From positions 1 to 5,893 of the forward strand of contig JBFFED010000062.1 in assembly GCA_041559015.1 (NCBI GenBank): a stretch of 5,893 nucleotides of DNA, given 5' to 3'. The position numbers and the translations under genes were made by a program. Each line of letters begins with the position of its first letter. The stretch's first letter is position 1. This DNA comes from COMBO-56-21 sp041559015. GTDB taxonomy: Archaea; Thermoplasmatota; Thermoplasmata; UBA10834. The notes under the pieces are model-generated. The model saw only the letters and a list, made by a program, of their open reading frames with translations, did not search any database and was not told the DNA's origin. This document shows, piece after piece, positions 1-5,250 of this stretch.

Positions 1-63
1 CCTCACCGCCCTTGGGCGTGAGGCTGAGGCGCTCGTGCCACACACCGGCGCGTTGACATTCAT
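1..63 (-). CDS. Possible 5' fragment of a minus-strand gene following the DUF998 gene
   Basis: Only about 60 nt are available, so this is a weak call. Two overlapping readings exist on the minus strand. An ATG at 63-61 overlaps the TGA stop of the DUF998 gene as ATGA, a common coupling arrangement, and stays open to the window edge. A second frame, with a GTG start at 43-41, reads VWHERLSLTPKGGE; 13 of its 14 codons end in G or C, more like the real genes here. Its LTPKG resembles the end of a winged-helix domain, but that is too short to identify anything. At most one frame is real, and neither product can be named. Confidence 0.2.
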   Translation of the reverse strand, partial: MNVNAPVCGTSASASRPRAVR

Positions 64-656
64 CCTCTCGTCTGCTCAGAAGGTTTTCGTGGCGAATCGT
101 CCTCTGCCATCATGTACACCCCATAGGTCATGACCCAGAACATCGCGGGGTAGAAGACCATTCTCTCGATCCCGCCCTGGCCCAGGCCAAGGTCCACTTC
201 TGGGACCATTAATACCAAGGCCGTGAGGCCGACCAGGCCGAGCAGAGCGAAGACCCACGAAAGAGGAGGACGGACAGTCTTCGAGGAGTATATCGCCGCC
301 AGATTGCCGAACAGGAATGCGAAGAGGGCGGAAAGACCGTGGAGCTCCCTGAAGTTGTCCATGTCGAAGGCGCCCACACCGATCGCCCCTATGGCGGACA
401 GGGCCAGCAGAAGCCACAGGCGCGATCTCCTGTCCCGCTGCCGCAGAAGGAACGAAGCCCACAGCGCCATCAGCCCGAACACAACGAGAGCGACTACGAA
501 CACGGCCCGCGGATTGGCAGGCCCGACGCCCAGCTTGCTCAAGTAATCCTGCGAGACACTGTATCCGGGATACAGGAACTCGGCCACGTGGATCAGGAGG
601 AGCAGCTCGAGGGATCCTAAGAACAGCCACAGGCCGGGCGAACGCAGAATCTGCAT
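60..656 (-). CDS. DUF998 family multi-pass membrane protein
   Basis: A 198-residue integral membrane protein with about six hydrophobic helices (roughly residues 9-28, 51-71, 80-97, 107-124, 132-151 and 166-183). DUF998 hallmarks are visible: YPGYSVSQDYLSKLG after helix 1, a GAFD segment followed by H106 before helix 4, and GIERMVFYP before the last helix. The biochemical role of DUF998 is not established. The frame is open further upstream, to ATGs at 731 and 791, but those would add 25-45 charged, non-family residues and run into the divergent ABC gene. I chose the ATG at 656 because the protein then begins just before helix 1 and a weak TATA-like element lies about 28 nt upstream, consistent with a leaderless mRNA. 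It is transcribed away from the ABC operon, and no functional link to it is shown. Family assignment is from remembered motifs. Confidence 0.8.
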   Translation of the reverse strand: MQILRSPGLWLFLGSLELLLLIHVAEFLYPGYSVSQDYLSKLGVGPANPRAVFVVALVVFGLMALWASFLLRQRDRRSRLWLLLALSAIGAIGVGAFDMDNFRELHGLSALFAFLFGNLAAIYSSKTVRPPLSWVFALLGLVGLTALVLMVPEVDLGLGQGGIERMVFYPAMFWVMTYGVYMMAEDDSPRKPSEQTRG

Positions 657-680
657 GAGCCGGGAACGGCGCTGGGGAAT

Positions 681-691
681 GATTATGGTTT
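681..691 (-). promoter_or_regulatory. Weak TATA-like element for the DUF998 gene
   Basis: Read on the minus strand this is AAACCATAATC, an A/T-rich patch in GC-rich surroundings. Its TATA-like core is centred about 28 nt upstream of the ATG at 656. That is the archaeal TATA-to-start distance expected for a leaderless transcript. The match to a strong TATA box is poor, so this is tentative. Confidence 0.35.
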
Positions 692-748
692 CTCTGCACG
701 TGGGGCGATCAGGCGATAGGAGTGGACGCATCAACCCGGGCTGGCGTG

Positions 749-765
749 CGCCAAACAATATATCT
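749..765 (+). promoter_or_regulatory. TATA box and BRE-like element of the ABC exporter operon
   Basis: CGCCAAA (BRE-like) is followed by CAATATATCT. The core CAATATAT (756-763) is centred about 31 nt before the ATG at 791. At the usual archaeal spacing, transcription would begin around 785-791, giving a leaderless or nearly leaderless mRNA. This argues against the upstream in-frame ATG at 722, which lies before the box. Confidence 0.55.
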
Positions 766-790
766 ACCCCCACGACTTGGTTGTGCGACA

Positions 791-1774
791 ATGGTTAACA
801 GGATCATAGAGGTCGATGGCCTCGCACACTCGTTCGGGGACTTCAAGGCCGTCGACAATATCAGTTTCTCGGTCGAGGAGGGCGAGATCTTCTCGTTCCT
901 GGGCCCTAACGGTGCAGGCAAGAGCACCACTATCAACGTACTCACGACCCAGCTGGCCTGTCAGCAGGGCTCCGTCAAGGTCTGCGGGTTCGATGTGCGC
1001 TCCAAGCCTCACGACGTGAGGAAGTCCATCGGTATCGTCTTCCAGGACGAGGTCCTGGACCGCGACCTCACCGTCCGGGAGACCCTTGAGTTCCACGGGC
1101 GCATCTACTCCATGCCCAGAGACCAGCGCCTGGCCAGGGAGAAGGAACTCATCGAGCTTGTCGAGCTCGGGGAGAAGGTGGACGAGAGAACCAAGAACCT
1201 CAGCGGCGGCATGAAGAGGCGCCTGGAGATAGCCCGCGGGCTCATGACCAGGCCCAAGGTCCTGTTCCTGGACGAGCCCACCATCGGGCTCGATCCGCAG
1301 ACCCGTCTCCGCATTTGGGACTACATCAAGGGCGTGAACGAGGAAGGGACCACGATCTTCCTCACGACTCACTACATGGACGAGGCGGATAGGCTCAGCG
1401 ACAGCATACAGATAATCGACCACGGGAGGATAATCGCCTCCGGGACCGCGGAGTCGTTGAAGAACGCCCTTGGGGAGGACATGATATACCTCGAGACGAA
1501 GGACGACGACAAGGCGACCCAAGTCGCCCGGGGCATCTACGAGGTGACGGAGGCAAAGCGCACTTCGAAGGGCGTCGAGCTGATATTGAGCGCCGACGGC
1601 GGCAGGACGATGCCTGGTATCCTGAGAGCGCTCGAGGCGGAGAAGGTGGACATCCTCAGCGTCAAGATGAAGAAGCCGTCGTTGGACGACGTGTTCGTGC
1701 ACCATACGGGGCGTGAGATGAGGGACATGCCCGCCGAGAACAGCGGCCCACCGAGGCACTCCAGGAGGCACTGA
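791..1774 (+). CDS. ABC-2 type exporter, ATP-binding subunit (DrrA family)
   Basis: A 327-residue cytoplasmic ATPase that powers export by the permease encoded immediately downstream. All nucleotide-binding motifs are present: Walker A GPNGAGKST (38-46), Q-loop Q85, signature LSGGM (137-141), Walker B VLFLDEPT (157-164), D-loop GLD (166-168) and switch histidine H194. The LSGGM variant and the C-terminal PSLDDVFVHHTG (296-307) are typical of the DrrA/multidrug branch of ABC-2 ATPases, which includes daunorubicin resistance and many uncharacterised lipid or drug exporters. The last 20 residues are a polar tail. An in-frame ATG at 722 would add 23 residues, but the TATA box at 756-763 makes 791 the better start, just ahead of the first beta strand. 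The stop is two bases from the permease ATG. The substrate cannot be read from the sequence. Confidence 0.95.
   Translation: MVNRIIEVDGLAHSFGDFKAVDNISFSVEEGEIFSFLGPNGAGKSTTINVLTTQLACQQGSVKVCGFDVRSKPHDVRKSIGIVFQDEVLDRDLTVRETLEFHGRIYSMPRDQRLAREKELIELVELGEKVDERTKNLSGGMKRRLEIARGLMTRPKVLFLDEPTIGLDPQTRLRIWDYIKGVNEEGTTIFLTTHYMDEADRLSDSIQIIDHGRIIASGTAESLKNALGEDMIYLETKDDDKATQVARGIYEVTEAKRTSKGVELILSADGGRTMPGILRALEAEKVDILSVKMKKPSLDDVFVHHTGREMRDMPAENSGPPRHSRRH
1763..1768 (+). promoter_or_regulatory. Ribosome binding site of the ABC permease gene
   Basis: AGGAGG lies 8 nt before the ATG at 1777, inside the last codons of the ATPase gene. It is a full Shine-Dalgarno match and fixes the permease start. It contrasts with the apparently leaderless first gene of the operon. 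Confidence 0.8.
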
Positions 1775-1776
1775 GC

Positions 1777-2610
1777 ATGGGCAGGGAGTTCATGACCGTC
1801 TACTGGAGGGAGATGGTACGGTTCGTGAGGTTCAGGGGGCTCCTCTTCGCGTCCCTTGTCCAGCCCGCCCTGTGGCTCCTGCTGTTCGGGGTCGCCATGG
1901 CAAGCAACTTCGACAGCAGCGCTATCCCGATGCCGGAGTACCCCGGGGTGGTGTCCGTCGGCTATCTCACGTTCATGGCCGCCGGCGTCATGGCGATGAC
2001 CGCGCTGTTCACCGGCCTCTTCGGAGGTATCGGCCTGCTGTTCGATAGGAACTTCGGCATCATGAAGGAGATGATGGCCAGCCCGATGGAGCCCTATCAC
2101 ATCCAGATAGGTGTGGGCTTGGGAGGCATCACGAAATCCGCTATCCAAGTGGTGCTGATAATGGTCTTCGGCATCCTGCTCGGGGTCGAGTTCTTCTCCG
2201 GGTTCTCAGTGGTGGAGACCCTGGGAGCGATCCTCGGGATACTGGTGTTCGTTGCAGTATTCTCAGCCGCGTTCGTATTCCTATCCGCGGGGCTGGCCAT
2301 GAGAGTCGAGAGCATGGAGAGCGTCCAGGCCATGATGACCCTCCTGACCATGCCGATCATGTTCTCGAGCAACGCCCTCTACTCGACAGCCGCATTCCCT
2401 GGATGGCTCCAGGCGATAGCCGCTGTGAACCCGTTGACGTACTTCATAAACGGCATCAGGTACTTCGCGCTCGGGGGCGACTTCGCGGCGATGGGGACGC
2501 ACTACCAGTACACGAGCGGGGACATCGTGCTGTCGTTCATCGCGCTCACAGTGTTCGCACTCCTGATGTTCGCTTTCGCATGGCAGGCGTTCAGGTCGGC
2601 AAGGAAGTAA
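1777..2610 (+). CDS. ABC-2 type exporter, permease subunit (DrrB-like)
   Basis: A 277-residue membrane subunit with the six-helix ABC-2 layout: helices at about 22-42, 62-89, 119-137, 149-174, 186-206 and 249-270. After helix 2, the polar segment RNFGIMKEMMASPMEP (91-106) matches the conserved cytoplasmic region of DrrB-like permeases that contacts the ATPase. NPLTYFINGIRY (218-229), ahead of the last helix, is the other family signature. Length is normal for the family (about 250-290). The gene begins two bases after the ATPase stop with a strong ribosome binding site, so the two are co-translated as one exporter, presumably a dimer of each subunit. The cargo could be a drug, lipid or polysaccharide precursor; nothing here decides. 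The downstream neighbour is convergent, 19 nt away. Confidence 0.93.
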   Translation: MGREFMTVYWREMVRFVRFRGLLFASLVQPALWLLLFGVAMASNFDSSAIPMPEYPGVVSVGYLTFMAAGVMAMTALFTGLFGGIGLLFDRNFGIMKEMMASPMEPYHIQIGVGLGGITKSAIQVVLIMVFGILLGVEFFSGFSVVETLGAILGILVFVAVFSAAFVFLSAGLAMRVESMESVQAMMTLLTMPIMFSSNALYSTAAFPGWLQAIAAVNPLTYFINGIRYFALGGDFAAMGTHYQYTSGDIVLSFIALTVFALLMFAFAWQAFRSARK

Positions 2611-2629
2611 TCGCCGGCCACAACAGGAT

Positions 2630-3199
2630 TCACACCTTCTCCATGCGCTCGAGCTCCGGCTCGGATAGACGACTCTTGACCCCGCGGTACACAAGATATG
2701 TGTACATCGGCACGACCGCGCTGACGATGATTCCAATCGCAAGTACCCATTTCGCGAGCAGCGCTGGAACCCACTCAAGCAAGAACTCCAACCACCTGGG
2801 CAACGGCTCTGCGAAGTGCGAGAAATCGAACGGGAAGACCACCAACAGATAGAGCATCGCGACGAAGAACACTACGTTGGTGCCCATCTCGAACAGCCTC
2901 GCAAGGTTCTTGCGGCCCACGATGAGCCTGACGAACAGCGGCACCATGACGACGATGAGAACAGCATACAGGAGCACGGCCGCAAGAGTCCCGAACTCGT
3001 CCGTGAAGAAACCTGTTGGCCTTGTGTGATGTATGACGACGAATGCGATGGCGACCAGGTTCAGCGCGACCGCCGCTATCTGTCCTATGCGGTCCGGGAA
3101 GGAGAGGACATCGCCCTTTGCCTCCTTCTCAATCTGTCTATCGAGCCAATTCCTCAGACGGATTCTCGGATCCTGCTCCACACAATCCCCGTACCGCAT
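2630..3199 (-). CDS. Four-helix membrane protein of unknown function
   Basis: I do not recognise this 189-residue protein. It starts with a charged cytoplasmic-type segment (residues 1-37, rich in Arg, Asp, Glu and Lys, including RLRNWLDRQIEKEAKGD). Four hydrophobic helices follow, at about 38-57, 70-93, 107-124 and 144-170, then a charged tail (YRGVKSRLSEPELERMEKV). Basic residues after helix 2 (RLIVGRKNLAR) and the charged ends suggest both termini are cytoplasmic. There are no catalytic or metal-binding motifs. The start at 3199 has GGGGAG six bases upstream and a TATA box about 50 nt upstream, so it seems to be a short-leader monocistronic gene. It converges on the ABC permease and shares a divergent promoter region with the small membrane protein gene ending at 3852. 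High GC at third codon positions supports real coding. Confidence 0.82.
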   Translation of the reverse strand: MRYGDCVEQDPRIRLRNWLDRQIEKEAKGDVLSFPDRIGQIAAVALNLVAIAFVVIHHTRPTGFFTDEFGTLAAVLLYAVLIVVMVPLFVRLIVGRKNLARLFEMGTNVVFFVAMLYLLVVFPFDFSHFAEPLPRWLEFLLEWVPALLAKWVLAIGIIVSAVVPMYTYLVYRGVKSRLSEPELERMEKV

Positions 3200-3205
3200 C
3201 GTCTT

Positions 3206-3211
3206 CTCCCC
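3206..3211 (-). promoter_or_regulatory. Ribosome binding site for the 2630-3199 membrane protein
   Basis: On the minus strand GGGGAG precedes the ATG at 3199 by 6 nt. A nearby ATG at 3213 is out of frame, so this site supports 3199 as the start. Confidence 0.6.
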
Positions 3212-3242
3212 ATTATTGACTTTTCCGCCCCGCGATGGCCAA

Positions 3243-3254
3243 GATATTAATATC
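3243..3254 (-). promoter_or_regulatory. Palindromic TATA box for the leftward gene
   Basis: GATATTAATATC is a perfect 12-nt palindrome and contains a TATA-like core. On the minus strand, transcription would begin near 3222, leaving a leader of about 20 nt that contains the GGGGAG ribosome binding site. Being symmetric, it could also bind a dimeric repressor or work in either direction. Strand and function are inferred from position. Confidence 0.55.
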
Positions 3255-3270
3255 CAAACATATATTAAAA
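3255..3270 (+). promoter_or_regulatory. TATA box and BRE-like element reading right
   Basis: CCAAACATATATTAAA is a strong archaeal BRE/TATA match, with the core CATATATTAAAA at 3259-3270. Transcription should begin near 3288-3294. The next recognisable gene starts at 3433 or 3457, so the leader would be about 140-165 nt, long for an archaeon. It abuts the leftward box (3243-3254). Confidence 0.6.
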
Positions 3271-3319
3271 TGTGCGTGGAATCGGAAGTGACCCACCAGA
3301 GCGCACAGCCAAGCGCATC

Positions 3320-3433
3320 ATGCGGTCCGAGTCACCGATGAAATCCTTCCAGGTGGCAAGCGACTCTCGCCTCCGGGCGCGTATGTCCTTTCGTCGACCG
3401 ATACAAGCTGAAGGCTGCCCGGAAACATTCTAA
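3320..3433 (+). CDS. Candidate 37-codon upstream ORF in a long leader
   Basis: This reading frame of 37 codons starts with ATG at 3320, about 30 nt after the predicted transcription start, and has an alternative in-frame ATG at 3338. Its TAA stop shares one base with the next ATG (TAATG at 3431-3435), which would permit termination-reinitiation coupling. The peptide is basic, with an arginine-rich middle (RLRARMSFRR), and matches no family I know. Only about 62 percent of codons end in G or C, below the real genes here, and no Shine-Dalgarno sequence precedes it. It may be a regulatory upstream ORF or simply chance. Confidence 0.25.
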   Translation: MRSESPMKSFQVASDSRLRARMSFRRPIQAEGCPETF

Positions 3434-3852
3434 TGGATGGAGGAGATTGGGCGGCAGTGAAGAGCATGGATGTCCGCAAGATCGTGGCAGCGTACTCCCT
3501 GGCCGTCGGGGTCATGATGGTTGCCATGTGGTCCGTGTTCGCCGTCACGGGCCAGATCCCGGAGCTTGAAACCAGCCCCAAGGAGATCGCGTTCCATCTG
3601 GCCGCGGAGTTCCTGACAGCGTTCGCACTGATAGCAGGAGGGATGGGTCTTGCCCTGAGACGAGGCTGGGGATACGCAGTCAACCTCGTGGCACTGGGGA
3701 TGCTCGCCTACACCGTGGTCGTCAGCCCAGGATACTACGCACAGACCGGTGATTATGCCTTCGTCGGGATGTTCGCCGTCCTGATGGCGCTGACCCTGCT
3801 GTTCGTGGTCGTCTCTCTCTTGAGGAAGAACGACCTCACGTCTCAAGGCTGA
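3433..3852 (+). CDS. Small four-helix membrane protein of unknown function
   Basis: A protein of up to 139 residues with four hydrophobic helices, at about 16-39, 53-75, 80-98 and 109-130. Conserved-looking features are FHLAAE (54-59), placing H55 and E59 one turn apart at the start of helix 2, the RRGWGY turn (76-81), and an aromatic loop PGYYAQTGDY (99-108). I cannot assign a named family; the compact four-helix layout recalls small DoxX-like or DUF membrane proteins, but this is not established. The start is uncertain: ATG 3433 overlaps the stop of the upstream ORF, whereas GTG 3457 (131 residues) follows a GGAGGAGAT ribosome binding site, and ATG 3466 is also in frame. All give the same membrane domain. 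It is preceded by a long leader and followed by a hairpin-containing gap. Confidence 0.75.
   Translation: MDGGDWAAVKSMDVRKIVAAYSLAVGVMMVAMWSVFAVTGQIPELETSPKEIAFHLAAEFLTAFALIAGGMGLALRRGWGYAVNLVALGMLAYTVVVSPGYYAQTGDYAFVGMFAVLMALTLLFVVVSLLRKNDLTSQG
3439..3447 (+). promoter_or_regulatory. Shine-Dalgarno sequence that favours the GTG 3457 start
   Basis: GGAGGAGAT differs by one base from the ideal GGAGGTGAT. It ends 9 nt before GTG 3457 and 18 nt before ATG 3466. Because it lies downstream of ATG 3433 it cannot serve that start, so it argues for translation from 3457. Confidence 0.4.
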
Positions 3853-3887
3853 CCATGGCCGGGTGCCGGTCCGGGGACAACAGGCAG

Positions 3888-3902
3888 TCGAGGTTTCCTC
3901 GA
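3888..3902 (+). repeat. Perfect 6-bp inverted repeat with 3-nt loop
   Basis: TCGAGG, then TTT, then CCTCGA. It sits 36 nt after the stop of the small membrane protein gene. It could be a 3' end stabilising hairpin; no T-tract follows, so it is not called a terminator. Confidence 0.45.
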
Positions 3903-4013
3903 ATGCCCCCTCCCTGGTGAATGGGGGAGCCGGGCTGATTCATTCCTGGTTATCGCCGAGCGGCCCTCACCATCAAGTCTCCACATGGCAGATTGCTCCG
4001 GCGCGGTCCCCAT

Positions 4014-4039
4014 GCCAGGGGGTTTCCAGGCCCTCCGGC
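4014..4039 (+). repeat. Imperfect inverted repeat upstream of the radical SAM gene
   Basis: GCCAGGGGG and CCCTCCGGC pair over 9 positions, with one A-C mismatch and one G-T wobble, around an 8-nt loop. It ends 46 nt before the radical SAM ATG. It could be part of a structured leader or small RNA, but in GC-rich DNA such stems also arise by chance. Confidence 0.35.
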
Positions 4040-4085
4040 AAAGGTCAAATAGGCCACCATACCGTTCAGCTATGCGGTCCTTCGA

Positions 4086-5012
4086 ATGTCAGATATCGAA
4101 CTGTCCGGCGTTCATCTCCTGCTCACATACAAGTGCCTCTACGAGTGCGACCACTGTTTCGTCTGGAGCAGCCCCGGCTCCGAGGGCACGATGACCCTCG
4201 CCCACGTCGAGGACATCATGAGGCAGGCGCGAGAGATCCCTTCGGTGACGCGGGTTTACTTCGAGGGAGGAGAGCCGTTCCTATTCTACCCGCTCATGCT
4301 CAGAGGGATCGAACTCGCAAGGAAGCTCTCTCTCGAAGTGGGCGTGGTCACCAACGCATACTTCGCCACCGACGACCGGGCGACGGACCTCTGGCTCAGG
4401 CCACTGGCCGACCTGGGAATCTCCGACCTGAGCCTGAGCGCGGATTCCTATCATGGCACTGGGGAGGCGAACAAGATGGTCCAGAGGGCGAAGAGAACCG
4501 CCAAGAGGCTGGGAATCCCCGTCGGCGTCATCGCGATCGAGAGCGTCGAGGAGTTCTCTTGCCCTGGACCCAGGGACAAATCAAAGGGGCAGTTGTGCTT
4601 CAGGGGCAGGGCTGCCGAAGAACTCGCAGGACGAGCCCGGAAAAGACCTTGGAAGACCTTCGACAACTGCCCCGAGGAACCGCCTGAGATAGGGAGAGTG
4701 CATGTAGATCCCTATGGCAATGTGCTGTTCTGCCAAGGGATATCCGTGGGCAATGCGTGGAAGAGACCGCTGAAGACGATCATATCGGATCTTGACCCCC
4801 GGAAGCATCCGATCATAGGCCCGCTGATGGATGGGGGGCCCGCGGAGCTGGCGAGGAGGTTCAGTGTCAAGCCGAAGAAGGCGTACGCCGATGCGTGTCA
4901 CTTGTGCTATGACGTCAGATGCGCGCTGAGGAAGAGAGGAACAGCCAAGGGCGTCCTGGTGCCCGACCAGCTTTATGGCGTGACCCGCGATTTGATGAAG
5001 ACAGAAGCTTGA
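4086..5012 (+). CDS. Radical SAM enzyme with SPASM-like C-terminal cysteine cluster
   Basis: A 308-residue iron-sulfur enzyme that should cleave S-adenosylmethionine to a 5'-deoxyadenosyl radical. The cluster motif C17-x3-C21-x2-C24 (KCLYECDHCF) follows the first beta strand, GGEP (61-64) is the SAM-contacting motif, and TNAYFA and LSLSADSYH (around 89-94 and 115-123) belong to later strands. The C-terminal third is SPASM/twitch-like: C195, then VDPYGNVLFCQGISVGN with C216, then ACHLCYDVRC with C271, C274 and C279. C159 and C171 are extra. I recall close relatives with the same blocks (EGGEPF, QGISVGN, CHLCY) as uncharacterised radical SAM proteins in bacteria and archaea; the substrate is unknown. 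An in-frame TAG at 4050 with no other ATG, GTG or TTG after it fixes the start at 4086. There is no Shine-Dalgarno sequence and only a weak TATA candidate (CCATACCG, 4057-4064), so it may be leaderless. Its neighbours do not reveal a partner. Confidence 0.92.
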   Translation: MSDIELSGVHLLLTYKCLYECDHCFVWSSPGSEGTMTLAHVEDIMRQAREIPSVTRVYFEGGEPFLFYPLMLRGIELARKLSLEVGVVTNAYFATDDRATDLWLRPLADLGISDLSLSADSYHGTGEANKMVQRAKRTAKRLGIPVGVIAIESVEEFSCPGPRDKSKGQLCFRGRAAEELAGRARKRPWKTFDNCPEEPPEIGRVHVDPYGNVLFCQGISVGNAWKRPLKTIISDLDPRKHPIIGPLMDGGPAELARRFSVKPKKAYADACHLCYDVRCALRKRGTAKGVLVPDQLYGVTRDLMKTEA

Positions 5013-5105
5013 ATGCGTACCCTGGATGTGTCGCACTTGACGCCGTCCTATGGATTTCTGCTTGGGGGGAGCATGCAGATTCAATGCAGAGTCCTTCGCC
5101 GGTAG
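5013..5105 (+). CDS. Candidate 30-residue ORF abutting the radical SAM stop
   Basis: The TGA of the radical SAM gene is followed directly by ATG, opening 30 codons that end at TAG 5103-5105. The peptide contains LTPSYGFLLGGS and a single cysteine in a basic C-terminus (CRVLRR). The junction could allow reinitiation, and a peptide next to a SPASM-like radical SAM enzyme would be a natural modification substrate. Against this, there is no clear ribosome binding site, about a third of codons end in A or T, and an ORF this short is expected by chance. Confidence 0.15.
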   Translation: MRTLDVSHLTPSYGFLLGGSMQIQCRVLRR

Positions 5106-5223
5106 GGAATTCGCTGACAGCAGACCAGCTTGACTGATTCCAATCGATACCGGCTGCAGTCCGGCCAAGATCGCGACGAACCACATGCATGATCCGAACC
5201 GTCTCTGAAGATCTCGATGGCGC

Positions 5224-5240
5224 AGAAAAGCCTTATTAGG
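5224..5240 (+). promoter_or_regulatory. Candidate TATA region of the clostripain-like gene
   Basis: AGAAAAGCC followed by TTATTAGG resembles a BRE plus TATA box. Its core, near 5235, would place transcription start at about 5260, downstream of ATG 5251. If this box is the one used, translation would begin at TTG 5275, which has AGGGGGA (5262-5268) just upstream. If ATG 5251 is correct, the box is off position or not used. Confidence 0.35.
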
Positions 5241-5250
5241 ACCGCTTCGA

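Larger units (their letters stand above)
3853..4085 (+). other. Gene-free gap with hairpin-forming sequence
   Basis: No convincing gene lies in these 233 nt; open frames here continue as out-of-frame shadows into the radical SAM gene. The stretch is rich in short inverted repeats: TCGAGG-TTT-CCTCGA (3888-3902), CTCCC/GGGAG around 3910-3929, and a 9-bp arm with one mismatch at 4014-4039. It contains no T-run resembling an archaeal terminator, no tRNA-like T-arm and no strong TATA box near the next start. It may hold a structured RNA or leader, or it may be unconstrained. Confidence 0.4.
5013..5250 (+). other. Gap between the radical SAM and protease genes
   Basis: Apart from the doubtful 30-codon ORF, I see no gene in these 238 nt. 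Small structures are ATGCAGA repeated directly at 5073-5079 and 5084-5090 (11 nt apart, about one helical turn), and CCGG-CTGCAGT-CCGG at about 5146-5160, which could fold back. The right end carries an A/T-rich patch (5225-5240), probably the protease promoter. Confidence 0.4.

Noticed and set aside
764..1771. A 335-codon minus-strand frame lying exactly antisense to the ABC ATPase
   Set aside because: Long antisense frames are expected opposite GC3-rich genes, and the translation has no recognisable domain.
1537..2148. A 203-codon minus-strand frame across the ABC ATPase-permease junction
   Set aside because: It runs antisense to two genes with full family motifs and a clear ribosome binding site between them; the translation is rich in His, Glu and Gly with no structure.
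3270..3341. Short frame starting with ATG 3270, inside the rightward TATA box
   Set aside because: Its start codon lies upstream of the predicted transcription start, so it would not be in the message.
3888..3902. The TCGAGG-TTT-CCTCGA hairpin as an intrinsic terminator
   Set aside because: No T-tract follows it, and archaeal termination depends mainly on T-runs rather than hairpins.
3853..4085. Possible tRNA or other standard RNA gene in the gap
   Set aside because: No T-arm consensus, anticodon-arm spacing or acceptor pairing could be found on either strand.
4081..4088. TTCGAATG shared by the radical SAM start (4081-4088) and the protease start (5246-5253), considered as a common regulatory element
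   Set aside because: It is only 8 nt including the start codon, a related CGAATG also occurs at 3900-3905 with no gene start, and chance explains it.
3863..4687. A 274-codon plus-strand frame spanning the gap and the first two thirds of the radical SAM gene
   Set aside because: It is out of frame with a gene carrying complete radical SAM motifs, its translation is low-complexity and Arg/Pro/Gly-rich, and it matches no family; it is an artefact of high GC.
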